From positions 248,001-312,000 of the forward strand of contig NZ_CP118489.1 of assembly GCF_051124815.1 (NCBI RefSeq): a stretch of DNA of 64,000 nucleotides, given 5' to 3'. Under the pieces are notes generated by a model, which worked only from the letters and a program-made list of their open reading frames with translations, searched no databases and was not told the origin of the DNA. This document shows positions 9,569 to 18,881 of this stretch, piece by piece; position 1 is the stretch's first letter; each line of letters opens with the position of its first letter. The position numbers and the translations under genes are program-made. This DNA comes from Azospirillum sp051124815 (lineage in GTDB: Bacteria > Pseudomonadota > Alphaproteobacteria > Azospirillales > Azospirillaceae).

Positions 9569-10411
9569 GTGCCAGCCGCCCAGCCCGCACCGCTCACTCT
9601 GGTTCCGCCGGCCGCCGATCCCGCGCCGCGCACCATCGTCGATATCCGCAACCAGACCCTGACCTATCAGGCCGCCGACCATCCGGTCTACGCGCTGAGC
9701 GACGTCAGCCTGTCGATCGCCAAGGGCGATTTCATCTCGCTGATAGGCCCCAGCGGCTGCGGCAAGACCACGCTGATGCGCGTCGTCGCCGACCTCGAAC
9801 AGCCGACCTCCGGTGAGGTGACGGTCAACGGCATGACGCCGGAACAGGCACGGCTGAAGCGCGCCTATGGCTATGTCTTCCAGGCCCCGGCGCTCTACCC
9901 GTGGCGGACGGTGGAACGCAACGTCATGCTGCCGCTGGAAATCATGGGAATGCCCAAGGCCGACCGGCAGCAGCACGCCCGCGAGCAGCTGGACCTCGTC
10001 GGCCTGTCGGGCTTCGAGCGCAAATTCCCCTGGCAGCTGTCGGGCGGCATGCAGCAGCGGGTGTCCATCGCCCGCGCGCTCGCCTTCGACCCCGACCTGC
10101 TTTTAATGGACGAACCGTTCGGTGCGCTCGACGAGATCACCCGCGACCACCTGAATTTGCAGCTCACCCGCCTGTGGCTGAGCACCCGCAAGACCTGCAT
10201 CTTCGTCACCCACTCCATCGCCGAGGCGGTTTTCCTGTCCACCCGCATCGTGGTGATGAGCCCGCGCCCCGGCCGCATCCTCGACGTCATCGACTGCGAC
10301 CGCGACCTGCCGCGCGAGCGCACGCTCGACATCCGCGAAAGCCCGGAGTTCCAGCGCATCGCCCACCGCGTCCGCGAAGGGCTGATGGAGGGTCACAGCT
10401 ATGACGACTAA
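9569..10411 (+). CDS. ABC transporter ATP-binding protein (nitrate/taurine/NMT1 class)
   Basis: 280 residues from a GTG with AAGGGA eight bases upstream. Walker A is GPSGCGKTT (60-68), the signature is LSGGMQQR, Walker B LLLMDEPFGALDE, and the switch His is in VTHSIAEAVFLS. The Q-loop region YVFQAPALYPWRTV and overall form are those of the SsuB/TauB/NrtD subfamily. It energises import through the two permeases that follow; the stop overlaps the first permease by 11 bases. The substrate is not specified by the ATPase. Confidence 0.9.
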   Translation: MPAAQPAPLTLVPPAADPAPRTIVDIRNQTLTYQAADHPVYALSDVSLSIAKGDFISLIGPSGCGKTTLMRVVADLEQPTSGEVTVNGMTPEQARLKRAYGYVFQAPALYPWRTVERNVMLPLEIMGMPKADRQQHAREQLDLVGLSGFERKFPWQLSGGMQQRVSIARALAFDPDLLLMDEPFGALDEITRDHLNLQLTRLWLSTRKTCIFVTHSIAEAVFLSTRIVVMSPRPGRILDVIDCDRDLPRERTLDIRESPEFQRIAHRVREGLMEGHSYDD

Positions 10412-11273
10412 CAAGACGCTGCCGGTAGCCGTAATGGCGCTGGCGGTGCTGGTGCTGTGGTACGCCGGTGCCGTCTGGCTGAACGCGCCGATGGCGACGG
10501 ACGCGCTGAACCGCGCCGGCCAGGGCTGGACCACCGCCGACCTGATCCGCGCCACGCTGGCGATGAAGCGCCCGATCCTGCCGACGCCGGATCAGGTCGC
10601 GCTCGACCTCTACAAGTCGCTGACCGGCTATCCGGTGACCAGCATCCGCAACCTGCTCTACCACACCGGCGTCACCGCCGGGGCGGCGCTGGCCGGCTTC
10701 GGCATGGGGGTGGTGCTGGGTGTGGCGCTGGCGGCGGGGATCGTCCAGGCGCGCACGCTGGAATCGAGCCTGCTGCCCTGGGTCATCGCCTCGCAGACCG
10801 TGCCGATCCTGGCGATCGCGCCGATGATCGTGGTGATCCTCGGCAACATCGGCTTCACCGGCCTGCTGCCCAAGGCGATCATCGCCGCCTATCTGTGCTT
10901 CTTCCCGATCACCATCGGCATGGTGAAGGGGCTGCGCTCCGCCGATCCGCTGACGCTGGACCTGATGCGCACCTACAGCGCCGGGACGGCCCAGACCTTC
11001 CGCCTGCTGCGCCTGCCGGCCTCGCTGCCCTACCTGTTCACCAGCCTGAAGATCGCGGTCGCCGCCAGCGTCGTCGGCGCCATCGTGGCCGAGCTGCCGA
11101 CCGGCGGACAGGCGGGGTTGGGCGCACGGCTGCTGTCCGGCTCCTACTACGGCCAGACCGTGCAGATCTGGAGCGCGCTGGTGATGGCGGCCCTGCTGAG
11201 CGTCACGCTGGTCGCCGCCGTCGGCCTCGCCGAGCGGGCGCTGGTGCCGGGCGGCCGGGGAGGTGCGCGATGA
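10401..11273 (+). CDS. ABC transporter permease 1
   Basis: 290 residues, BPD_transp_1 type permease with an N-terminal membrane anchor and about five further helices. The ATPase-coupling EAA-like loop is MRTYSAGTAQTFRLLRLPASLPYLFTSL (about 193-220). It overlaps the ATPase gene at its start and the second permease gene at its stop (ATGA), so all three are probably translated together. The pairing of two distinct permeases with one ATPase suggests a heterodimeric membrane domain. Confidence 0.87.
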   Translation: MTTNKTLPVAVMALAVLVLWYAGAVWLNAPMATDALNRAGQGWTTADLIRATLAMKRPILPTPDQVALDLYKSLTGYPVTSIRNLLYHTGVTAGAALAGFGMGVVLGVALAAGIVQARTLESSLLPWVIASQTVPILAIAPMIVVILGNIGFTGLLPKAIIAAYLCFFPITIGMVKGLRSADPLTLDLMRTYSAGTAQTFRLLRLPASLPYLFTSLKIAVAASVVGAIVAELPTGGQAGLGARLLSGSYYGQTVQIWSALVMAALLSVTLVAAVGLAERALVPGGRGGAR

Positions 11274-12385
11274 GCCGTCCCACTATGGCGCGCCCCACCA
11301 TGGCCCCGTGGCCATTGTTGATGCTGGCCGCCCCGCTGCTGCCGTTTGCCACGCTCGACGGCACCGCCCTGTATCTGCCGCAGATTCCGGCGGCTCTGGC
11401 CCTCTTCGCGCTGACCGTCGCCACCATTCTGGCGAGGCGCCTGCCCGGCTCCGCGCTGGGCGAGGCCCTTCTCCTGCTGGCCGGAGTCGCCGCCGCCTAT
11501 GCCGCCCCTCTGGTGCTGCTGAACCAGGGCCATGCCCTCGCCCAGGCCGGCGGACTCTGGATTTACGTGGCCGGCGCCACGCTGCTGCTGTGGCGGGTGC
11601 TGGCCCTGCTGGCGGGGCTGAGCGGCCCGGCGCGGCTGGCCGGTCCCGCCCTGTTCGGGCTGGCGCTGGTCATGCTGTGGGAGATCCTGACCCGCGGCTT
11701 TCAGGTGCCGACCATCCTGCTGCCGCCGCCGAGCCTCGTGGCAACCGCCTTCGCCGCCAATGCAGCCGATTTGTGGGACGATTTCCGCCAGACGGTGCTG
11801 ATCTCGGTCCTGCGCGGCTATCTGATCGGCTGCGGCGCCGGATTCCTCGTGGCGATCCTGGCCGACCGGGTGCCCTTCCTGGCGCGCGGCCTGCTGCCGC
11901 TCGGCAACCTCGCCAGTGCCGTGCCGGTGGTCGGCATCGCGCCGATCATGGTGATGTGGTTCGGCTTCGACTGGCAGTCCAAGGCCGCCGTCATCGTGGT
12001 GATGACCTTCTTCCCCATGCTGATCAACACGCTGGCCGGTCTGCAATCCGCCGAGCGCATCCAGCTCGACCTGATGCGCTCCTACGGCGCCGGCTATTGG
12101 CGGACGCTGGCGATGCTGCGGCTTCCCTGCGCCTTGCCCTTTTTGTTCAACGGACTGAAGATCAACTCGACCTTGGCCCTGATCGGGGCCATCGTCGCCG
12201 AGTTCTTCGGGACGCCGGTGGTGGGGATGGGCTTCCGCATCTCCACCCAGGTCGCCCGGATGAATCTGGACATCGTGTGGGCGACCATCGCCGTCGCCGC
12301 CCTGACCGGATCGCTGCTCTACGGTGCGCTCGCACTGGCGGAGCGGCATGTCACCGCCTGGCACCCGTCTTTGCGCAAACGCTGA
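11270..12385 (+). CDS. ABC transporter permease 2 with N-terminal membrane extension
   Basis: 371 residues. The start is the ATG overlapping the permease 1 stop. The first 140 or so residues are an additional hydrophobic region of several helices, not found in short SsuC-type permeases. The canonical permease domain follows, with the EAA-like loop MRSYGAGYWRTLAMLRLPCALPFLFNGL (about 271-298). The sequence MWFGFDWQSKAAVIVVMTFFPMLINT is typical of the NMT1-associated permeases. The extension may be a fixed part of this subfamily or a fusion; I cannot decide from one sequence. Confidence 0.87.
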   Translation: MSRPTMARPTMAPWPLLMLAAPLLPFATLDGTALYLPQIPAALALFALTVATILARRLPGSALGEALLLLAGVAAAYAAPLVLLNQGHALAQAGGLWIYVAGATLLLWRVLALLAGLSGPARLAGPALFGLALVMLWEILTRGFQVPTILLPPPSLVATAFAANAADLWDDFRQTVLISVLRGYLIGCGAGFLVAILADRVPFLARGLLPLGNLASAVPVVGIAPIMVMWFGFDWQSKAAVIVVMTFFPMLINTLAGLQSAERIQLDLMRSYGAGYWRTLAMLRLPCALPFLFNGLKINSTLALIGAIVAEFFGTPVVGMGFRISTQVARMNLDIVWATIAVAALTGSLLYGALALAERHVTAWHPSLRKR

Positions 12386-12436
12386 CCGCCTTTCTTCAAG
12401 CCAAAACAAACTCCAGCCAGAAGAGGATCGAACGCG

Positions 12437-13453
12437 ATGAAGACCCTTGCCTCCGCCGTCCTGCTCGCCGCCACCGCGCTCACCGGCCTCGCCGGCTGGG
12501 GCGCGCCGGCCGCCGCCGCCGATCCGCTGACGCTGCAGCTGAAATGGGTCACCCAGGCCCAGTTCGCCGGCTATTACGTCGCGGCGGCCAAGGGCTTCTA
12601 CAAGGACGCCGGGCTGGACGTCACCATCAAGGCCGGCGGCCCCGACATCAACCCGACCCAGGTCATCGCCGCCGGCGGCGCCGACGTGATCGTCGACTGG
12701 ATGCCGTCGGCGCTCGCCAGCCGGGAAAAGGGCGTGCCGCTGGTCAACATCGCGCAGATGTTCCAGAAGTCCGGCATGATGCTGACCTGCCGCAAGGACG
12801 CCAACATCAAGGACCCGAAGGACTTCAAGGGTCACACGCTGGGCGTCTGGTTCTCCGGCAACGAATATCCCTTCCTGTCCTGGATGAGCAAGCTGGGCTA
12901 TTCCACCTCCGGCTCCAGCCCGGACGTCAAGGTTCTGAAGCAGGGCTTCAACGTCGATCCGCTGCTGCAGAAGCAGGCCAGCTGCATCTCCACCATGACC
13001 TACAACGAATATTGGCAGCTGATCGAAGCCGGCATGAAGGCCGACGAGCTGACCGTCTTCAAGTATCAGGACCAGGGCGTGGCGACGCTGGAGGACGGCC
13101 TCTACGCCACGGAGAAGGCGCTGTCCGACCCGAAGACGGTGGAGAAGCTGGCGAAGTTCGTGAAGGCGTCGGCCAAGGGCTGGGAATATGCCGCCAAGCA
13201 TCAGGACGAGGCGGTGAAGATCGTTCTGGAGAACGACACCACCGGCGCCCAGACCGAGGAACACCAGACCACCATGATGCAGGAGGTCGCCAAGCTGATC
13301 GACGGCGGCGCCAAGGGCACCGGCTATCTCGACCCGGCGGACTTCAACCGCACGGTGGACATCCTGATGTCGGGCGCCTCGACCCCGGTCATCTCGAAGA
13401 AGCCGGAAGGCGCCTACAGCCACGCCGTGTTCGACGCCGCGGCCAAGCTGTAA
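12437..13453 (+). CDS. NMT1/THI5-like ABC substrate-binding protein
   Basis: 338 residues with a Sec signal peptide ending AAAADP (about residue 28). The mature protein opens with LQLKWVTQAQFAGYYVAAAKGFY, the NMT1/THI5 fold signature, and continues VTIKAGGPDINPTQVIAAGGADVIVDWMPSAL. Families in this fold bind pyrimidine thiamine precursors, riboflavin, sulfonates or nitrate. The WMPSAL segment and lack of a riboswitch upstream leave the ligand open. It lies 51 bases after permease 2 with AAGAGGA before the start, on the same strand as the three transport genes. The eut genes downstream are on the other strand, so a link with ethanolamine is not shown. Confidence 0.85.
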   Translation: MKTLASAVLLAATALTGLAGWGAPAAAADPLTLQLKWVTQAQFAGYYVAAAKGFYKDAGLDVTIKAGGPDINPTQVIAAGGADVIVDWMPSALASREKGVPLVNIAQMFQKSGMMLTCRKDANIKDPKDFKGHTLGVWFSGNEYPFLSWMSKLGYSTSGSSPDVKVLKQGFNVDPLLQKQASCISTMTYNEYWQLIEAGMKADELTVFKYQDQGVATLEDGLYATEKALSDPKTVEKLAKFVKASAKGWEYAAKHQDEAVKIVLENDTTGAQTEEHQTTMMQEVAKLIDGGAKGTGYLDPADFNRTVDILMSGASTPVISKKPEGAYSHAVFDAAAKL

Positions 13454-13516
13454 GGCGGTTGCTTGTTGGGGAGGGGGGCACCCGCCGGGCCCCCCGCCAC
13501 ACCTCAATCCAGCCTC

Positions 13517-14929
13517 TTAATCCACCATCGTCCGCGCCTCGGTGAACGCATCCATGTGCGTCAGTCCGGACGCGCCGCCGGCCTTCACCCGCATGCCGGC
13601 GGTGGCGAGGTGGAACAGGTAGCCCAGCGCGAACAGCGCCACGAACAGCCCGAACACCAGCGCGTTGTAGTAAACCATCGTCACCAGGGCCAGCACCGCC
13701 AGCACCAGCGAGATCGCCGGGAACACCGGATAGAAGGGCGCGCGGTAGGGCCGTTCCAGCGCCGGTTCGCTGGTGCGCAGCCGGAACAGCGCCGCCATGC
13801 TCATGATGTACATGACGATGGCGCCGAACACCGACATGGTGACGATGTTGGCGGTCAGCGGCTGCCCGCCGATCTTGATCAGCTCGTCGGAATAGATGGC
13901 GGCGATGCCGATCACGCCGCCGGCCAGGATCGCCCAATGCGGGGTCTTGCGCGTCGGGTGCAGGCGGGCCAGCACCGGCGGCAGGAAGCCGGCGCGCGAC
14001 AGCGCGAAGATCTGGCGCGAATAGCCCATGATGATGCCGTGGAAGGACGCGATCAGCCCGAACAGGCCGATCCACACCAGCATGTGCAGCCAGCCGCTCG
14101 ATTCACCGACCACCGCCTTCATCGCCTGCGGCAGCGGGTCGTTGATGTTCGACAGCGCGTTCCAGTCGCCGACGCCGCCGGCGAAGATCATGGTGCCGAA
14201 GGCCAGCACCACCAGCGTCAGGATGCCGCCGATATAGGCGCGCGGAACCGTGCGCTTGGGATCGCGGGTCTCCTCCGCCGCCATCGCCGCTCCCTCGATC
14301 GCCAGGAAGAACCAGATGGCGAAGGGGATCGCGGCGAAGATGCCGCCGAAGGCGTCCATGCTGAAGCTGGGCGACCCGGCCCAGCCGTTGGCCGTGAAGT
14401 TGGCCCAGGAGAAGCCGGGATAGACCACGCCCATGAACACCACCAGCTCGATGATCGCCAGGATGGTGACGAACAGCTCGAAGGTGGCGGCGATGGACAC
14501 GCCGGCGATGTTCAGCCCCATGAAGATGACATAGGCGCCGACCGCCGCCGTCTTCGGGTCGAGCCCCGGAAACTGCACGTTCAGATAGGCGCCGATGGCC
14601 AGCGCGATGGCCGGCGGCGCGAAGACGAACTCGATCAGCGTGGCGAAGCCGGCGACGAAGCCGCCGGTCGGCCCGAAGGCGCGGTAGCTGTAGGCGAACG
14701 GACCGCCGGCATGGGGAATGGCGGTGGTCAGCTCGGTGAAGCTGAAGATGAAGGTGGTGTACATCGCCGCGATCAGGATCGTGGTGACGAGGAAGCCCAG
14801 CGTCCCCGCCGCCGCCCAGCCGTAGCTCCAGCCGAAATACTCGCCGGAGATCACCAGCCCGACGGCGATCCCCCACAGATGGAGCCCGCTCAGGCTCTTG
14901 CTCAATTCAGGCTTCGTGTTCCCAGACAT
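13517..14929 (-). CDS. eat: ethanolamine permease
   Basis: 470 residues, APC-superfamily transporter with about twelve membrane segments. SGEYFGWSYGW near residues 28-38 and FAYSYRAFGPTGGFVAGFATLIEFVFAPPAIALAIGAYL are characteristic of the ethanolamine permease group. It takes up ethanolamine for the ammonia-lyase encoded by eutCB just upstream on the same strand (65 bases away). No microcompartment genes are nearby, so the system is the simple permease plus lyase form. Confidence 0.9.
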   Translation of the reverse strand: MSGNTKPELSKSLSGLHLWGIAVGLVISGEYFGWSYGWAAAGTLGFLVTTILIAAMYTTFIFSFTELTTAIPHAGGPFAYSYRAFGPTGGFVAGFATLIEFVFAPPAIALAIGAYLNVQFPGLDPKTAAVGAYVIFMGLNIAGVSIAATFELFVTILAIIELVVFMGVVYPGFSWANFTANGWAGSPSFSMDAFGGIFAAIPFAIWFFLAIEGAAMAAEETRDPKRTVPRAYIGGILTLVVLAFGTMIFAGGVGDWNALSNINDPLPQAMKAVVGESSGWLHMLVWIGLFGLIASFHGIIMGYSRQIFALSRAGFLPPVLARLHPTRKTPHWAILAGGVIGIAAIYSDELIKIGGQPLTANIVTMSVFGAIVMYIMSMAALFRLRTSEPALERPYRAPFYPVFPAISLVLAVLALVTMVYYNALVFGLFVALFALGYLFHLATAGMRVKAGGASGLTHMDAFTEARTMVD

Positions 14930-14994
14930 GTTGCCTCCTGCCCCTGTTCAAAGGCTTTGAAAGTCACGGCATTGGTGCCGATGGCGGCGCTCTC

Positions 14995-15759
14995 TCAGGA
15001 ATTGCCGATCCGTTGGTTTTTTTCGTTGTCCGGACCGGCAAGGGACGGGGCGTCCTCTTTCAGGGCGACCCCCGTCAGCTTCAGCCGCGCCGCCTCGGTG
15101 GCGAGCCAGCACAGCTTGTCGGCGGCCGTCTGGATCGACAGGCCGCCGGCATGGATGTTCGAAATGCAGTTGCGTTCGGAATCGGCGCGGCTGGGCTTGG
15201 GGTCCCAGGTCAGATAGGCGCCCAGCGACTCCGCGGCCGACAGGCCGGGCCGCTCGCCCACCAGCAGCGCCACCAGCCGGGCACCCATGGCCGCCGCCAC
15301 CTCGTCGCCCAGCGCCACCCGCGCCTGTCCGGCCAGCACCACCGGCCCGATGCGCAGATGGCCCAGCCGGGCCGTGCAGGCATGGACCAGCGGCGCGGCA
15401 TTCACCTGCACCGCGGCGGCCGACAGCCCGTCGGCGATCACGAACAGCAGGTCCCACTCCCCCGCCGGCAGCGCGGCGGCACTGGCCGGGTCCAGCCGCC
15501 GGCCGAGGTCGGGCCGGCGCAGATAGCTCGGGCGGTCGGGCGCCGCGCTGTGGACGCGGATGGTCTCCAGCGGCGACAGGTCGGCGGCCAGCCGGTCGAA
15601 ATCGACCGCGCTGTGAACCGCGTCGCGGGCGCGGGCGTGGGCAAGCTGGAACTCCAGCAGCGCCTTGGTCGGCAGGGCGTCGCCGCTGCGGCCCAGCGCG
15701 ATGCGGGCGCGGGTGGCGCTGCGGAAGCGCGCCCACGGATCCTTGGGAGTGTCGCTCAT
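14995..15759 (-). CDS. eutC: ethanolamine ammonia-lyase small subunit
   Basis: 254 residues. The start is the ATG overlapping the eutB stop; a longer in-frame extension upstream lies within eutB and is rejected. EutC pairs with EutB to form the adenosylcobalamin-dependent lyase that turns ethanolamine into acetaldehyde and ammonia. LVALLVGERPGLSAAESLGAYLTWDPKPSRADSERNCISNIH (about 175-216) is the conserved C-terminal cobalamin-contact region of EutC. Length is normal. Coupled translation with eutB fits equal subunit stoichiometry. Confidence 0.93.
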   Translation of the reverse strand: MSDTPKDPWARFRSATRARIALGRSGDALPTKALLEFQLAHARARDAVHSAVDFDRLAADLSPLETIRVHSAAPDRPSYLRRPDLGRRLDPASAAALPAGEWDLLFVIADGLSAAAVQVNAAPLVHACTARLGHLRIGPVVLAGQARVALGDEVAAAMGARLVALLVGERPGLSAAESLGAYLTWDPKPSRADSERNCISNIHAGGLSIQTAADKLCWLATEAARLKLTGVALKEDAPSLAGPDNEKNQRIGNS

Positions 15760-17150
15760 CAGGCCGCACTCCCCAGCAGGGCGGAGACGACGAGGCTCTG
15801 ATCGGGCCAGGGCGGCAGGCGGCGCTGCTCGTCGAGCCAGCCGGCCTTGTCCAACCATGCCTCGAACTCCGGGGCCGGCGGGCGTTTCAGCAGATGCCGC
15901 AGGCCGAGCACGTCGTGATAGGACAGGCTCTGGTAGTTCAGCATGACGTCGTCGGCGCCGGGCACCGCGATCAGGAAATTGACGCCGGCGGTCGCCAGCA
16001 TCGTCATCAGGACGTCCATGTCGTCCTGATCGGCTTCGGCATGGTTGGTGTAGCAGACGTCGCAGCCCATCGGCACGCCCAGCAGCTTGGCGCAGAAATG
16101 GTCTTCCAGCCCGGCCCGCGTGATCTGCTTGGCGTCATAGAGGTATTCGGGGCCGATGAAGCCGACCACCGTGTTGACCAGCAGCGGGTCGAAGGCGCGG
16201 GCGACGGCATAGGCGCGGGCCTCGACCGTCTGCTGATCGACGCCGAAATGGGCGTCGGCCGACAAAGCTGACCCCTGCCCCGTCTCGAAATACATCACGT
16301 TGTCGCCAATGGTGCCGCGCTTCAGCGCCTTGGCGGCCTCCTGCGCCTCGGCCAGCAGCGACAGGGTGACGCCGAAGCCGGTGTTTGCCTTCTCGGTGCC
16401 GGCAATGGACTGGAACACCAGATCGACCGGCGCCCCGCGCTCCATCGCCTGCATCGTCGTGGTGACATGGGCCAGCACGCAGGACTGCACCGGGATGTCG
16501 AAGCGGGTGCGCACGGCGTCCAGCATTTCCAAGAGCGCGATGCAGGCCGGCACATTGTCGGTCGCCGGATTGATGCCGATCACCGCGTCGCCGATGCCAT
16601 AGAGCAACCCGTCGAGCGTCGAGGCGGCGATGCCGGTCGGGTCGTCGGTCGGGTGGTTGGGCTGCAGCCGGCTCGACAGCCGCCCCGGCAGCCCGACCGT
16701 GGTGCGGAAGCGGGTGACGACCGTGCATTTGGCGGCGACGCAGACCAGATCGTGGTTGCGCATCAGCTTGGACACCGCCGCCACCATCTCCGGCGTCAGG
16801 CCGGGAGCGAGCGCGGCCAGCGCCGCACTGTCGGCGTCATAGGACAGCAGCCAGTCGCGGAACTGCCCGACCGTCATGTGCGCCACCGGCCGGAAGGCTT
16901 CGGCGTCGTGGCGGTCGATGATCAGGCGGGTCACCTCGTCGGTCTCGTAAGGGACCAGCACCTCGTTCAGGAAGGTCTTCAGCGGCAGGTCGGCCAGAAC
17001 CATGCGCGCCGCCACCCGCCGCTCGTCGCTGTCTGCGGCGATGCCCGCCAACTCGTCCCCCGACCGCCGCGGCGAGGCGCAGGCCATCACCGCCTTCAGA
17101 TCGTCGAAACGGTGGCGCTGCCGCCCCAGATCGCAATGGTACCCAGCCAT
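15759..17150 (-). CDS. eutB: ethanolamine ammonia-lyase large subunit
   Basis: 463 residues, full length. Catalytic-barrel motifs are KLMRNHDLVCVAAKC, GLPGRLSSRLQPNHPTDD, GDAVIGINPATDN and VMYFETGQGSALSADAHFGVDQQTVEARAYA. The enzyme needs adenosylcobalamin. No reactivase (eutA) or eutT lies in the window, so reactivation factors must be elsewhere or absent. The first gene of the minus-strand eutB-eutC-eat run; its upstream region holds a family A repeat at 17269-17407. Confidence 0.95.
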   Translation of the reverse strand: MAGYHCDLGRQRHRFDDLKAVMACASPRRSGDELAGIAADSDERRVAARMVLADLPLKTFLNEVLVPYETDEVTRLIIDRHDAEAFRPVAHMTVGQFRDWLLSYDADSAALAALAPGLTPEMVAAVSKLMRNHDLVCVAAKCTVVTRFRTTVGLPGRLSSRLQPNHPTDDPTGIAASTLDGLLYGIGDAVIGINPATDNVPACIALLEMLDAVRTRFDIPVQSCVLAHVTTTMQAMERGAPVDLVFQSIAGTEKANTGFGVTLSLLAEAQEAAKALKRGTIGDNVMYFETGQGSALSADAHFGVDQQTVEARAYAVARAFDPLLVNTVVGFIGPEYLYDAKQITRAGLEDHFCAKLLGVPMGCDVCYTNHAEADQDDMDVLMTMLATAGVNFLIAVPGADDVMLNYQSLSYHDVLGLRHLLKRPPAPEFEAWLDKAGWLDEQRRLPPWPDQSLVVSALLGSAA

Positions 17151-17578
17151 GCCGGCCTCCCGCCCGTCTCATCCTGGGACGAGAGTGGCACGGGAAACGC
17201 GAAGGGCAGTTGACCGTAGAGCACAAAATGCGGGGGACAGCGAAGGCCGCAACTCTCCCCACCAGGATCCCCTCTCCCCTCCGGGGAGAGGGTTAGGGTG
17301 AGGGGGTCGCATCGCGTGGCGTCACAAGCATCGGAAAGGCCGCCGCCACCACCGAATCCACTCCCTGCATCCCCCTCACCCCGACCCTCTCCCCGGGGGG
17401 GAGAGGGAGATTCGAGCAGGGGGAGTAGCTGGAACGGCGCTCTCCAAGCCCAAGCGGAAGCGTCAGCGGAGCAATCGGCTAGCGATGCGAACCCAAAGCC
17501 CGGCCATACCGTTTCTTCCGCACTGCAGCGCGCCGACCGTCCTTGGACGCCCGCGCGCAACACGTGAAGGAGATTCCC
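17151..17578. other. intergenic region between eutB and a small lipoprotein gene
   Basis: 428 bases, divergent promoter region. It must hold the eutB promoter (minus) and the promoter of the small lipoprotein (plus), but no strong -35/-10 pair stands out. The family A repeat copy 2 occupies the middle. GAAGGAGA at 17566-17573 is the ribosome binding site for the lipoprotein. Confidence 0.45.
17269..17407. repeat. family A palindromic repeat, copy 2
   Basis: 139 bp, the cleanest copy. The left hairpin is CCCCTCTCCCCTCCGGGGAG then AGGGTTAGGGTGAGGGGG. The spacer carries CACCACCGAATCCACTCCC, and the right half is TGCATCCCCCTCACCCCGA then a CCCTCTCC...GGAGAGGG hairpin. It lies in the untranslated region between eutB and the small lipoprotein, so it is not translated here. 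Confidence 0.9.
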
Positions 17579-17767
17579 ATGCTGACGCTGCTGCGCACCG
17601 CCGTCCTGGTCCTGCCGCTGGTCGCCGTGGCCGCCTGCCACAAGGACGGTCCGGCCGAGCGGGCCGGCGAGTCCATCGACAACGCCGGCCAGAGCATCAA
17701 GGACGCCATCGACCCGCCGGGTCCGGCGGAAAAGGCCGGCCGCGCCATCGACCGCGCGGTGAACTGA
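17579..17767 (+). CDS. small predicted lipoprotein (62 aa)
   Basis: 62 residues. The start is chosen for GAAGGAGA six bases upstream; a longer reading begins 36 bases earlier without a ribosome site. The signal ends in lipobox VAAC with Cys20. The mature 42 residues are charged and repetitive: AERAGESIDNAGQSIKDAID then AEKAGRAIDRAVN, two copies of an A-E-x-A-G-x-x-I-D amphipathic helix. It resembles entericidin-like and YtxH-like small envelope proteins in style, but no family call is made. Confidence 0.7.
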   Translation: MLTLLRTAVLVLPLVAVAACHKDGPAERAGESIDNAGQSIKDAIDPPGPAEKAGRAIDRAVN

Positions 17768-17793
17768 CCCCCTTTCGAATCTGGATGGCCCGT

Positions 17794-18570
17794 TCAACGG
17801 GCGGCGAGGTCGCGCCCCCGCCCCACCGGCGGAACGCCCGACACCTCCAGCAGCAGTTTGCTGAGAATGGCGTCGGCGAAGGCGTCGAAGTCGCGGGCGG
17901 GCACCAGGAAGGCGCCGGGGCCGCCGATGACATGGTCGCGGTAATAGCCCTCCAGGTCGTTCGGCGCCGCGCCGCCCCAGGGGTTGGGCCGGTCGTTCAG
18001 GATCGGCAGCCCGTTGATGGTGATGCCGCGGGCGACCGCGGCGTCGCGCGCCTCCTCCACAGGACGGCCGCGGTTGTTCTCGCCGTCCCCGGAGATGTCG
18101 ATGACCCGCCGCATGCCCTCGAACCCGTTGTTGTCGAACAGCGGGACGGCATAGTCGATGGCGGCGCTGATCGAGGTCCATTGCTCCGTCATCATCGGCG
18201 CCTCCGCCACGCTGGCGGCGAAACGCTCGACGCTGGCCGGATCGCTCAGCTCGGCCCAGGCGACGACGATGTGCTGGTGGCTCTCCCCCGCCCATTCCAC
18301 ATAGGTGGCGGCGACCCGGCCGAAGGGGCCGCCGCGGATCGCCGCCTGCACCTTCGGGTTCAGCAGGGCCTGGACATAGCCGTTGCGCTGCAGCTTCGCC
18401 TCGTCCGGGTCGACGCTGCCGGACACGTCAACCGCCAGGACCAGTTCCAGGTCCACCGGCGTCTGCGCCGCGGCCGGAACCGCGGATAAGCACACACATA
18501 AGGGAGCGACGACGAGCAGGGAGGCGAGCAGACAGGCACGGCAATGGGCCAAGAGACGGTATGCACGCAT
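17794..18570 (-). CDS. DUF1194 protein, von Willebrand factor A-like, exported
   Basis: 258 residues. The start ATG was chosen because a signal peptide (LLASLLVVAPLCVCLSAVPAAAQ) follows directly; the frame is open further upstream but without signal. The mature domain begins VDLELVLAVDVSGSVDPDEAKLQRNGY, with a DxSGS metal-ion-dependent adhesion (MIDAS) motif near residue 50, and contains RVIDISGDGENNRGRP later. DUF1194 proteins are periplasmic and of unknown function. Convergent with the 62-residue lipoprotein (26 bases between stops). Confidence 0.85.
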   Translation of the reverse strand: MRAYRLLAHCRACLLASLLVVAPLCVCLSAVPAAAQTPVDLELVLAVDVSGSVDPDEAKLQRNGYVQALLNPKVQAAIRGGPFGRVAATYVEWAGESHQHIVVAWAELSDPASVERFAASVAEAPMMTEQWTSISAAIDYAVPLFDNNGFEGMRRVIDISGDGENNRGRPVEEARDAAVARGITINGLPILNDRPNPWGGAAPNDLEGYYRDHVIGGPGAFLVPARDFDAFADAILSKLLLEVSGVPPVGRGRDLAAR

Positions 18571-18881
18571 ACGCACCCTCCTTCTCGCCACCGGTGTCCC
18601 GGCTGCCGTGCCGGAGAAAGGGCCGCGCCGGACGAAGGATTGAGGATTGGTGTGCGAAGCGTCTCTGTCCATGCCCCGCCGGGCTATTCCGGCAGTCGCG
18701 AACGGCCAGTGCGGGGTACTCCGACGCCGCGCCGGCTTTCCTACCGGTTTCCGCAGGCCCGGCCTTCGCAAGCATGGCTGTGTTTCGCCGGAGCCGCTTG
18801 CGGCGAAGCCGGGCGCATGCTGCTGTGGTGCGGCAGATTGCTGCACACTCCCGGCATCCCCGCTCTTGAGGCTTCCCAATC
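18571..18881. other. divergent intergenic region between DUF1194 and lysE-type genes
   Basis: 311 bases with no supported gene. Several frames are open because of high GC, but none has a ribosome site and plausible composition. It should contain promoters for both flanking genes. A short repeat of TGCTGC/TTGCTGCACA near 18828-18845 is the only local pattern seen. Confidence 0.4.
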
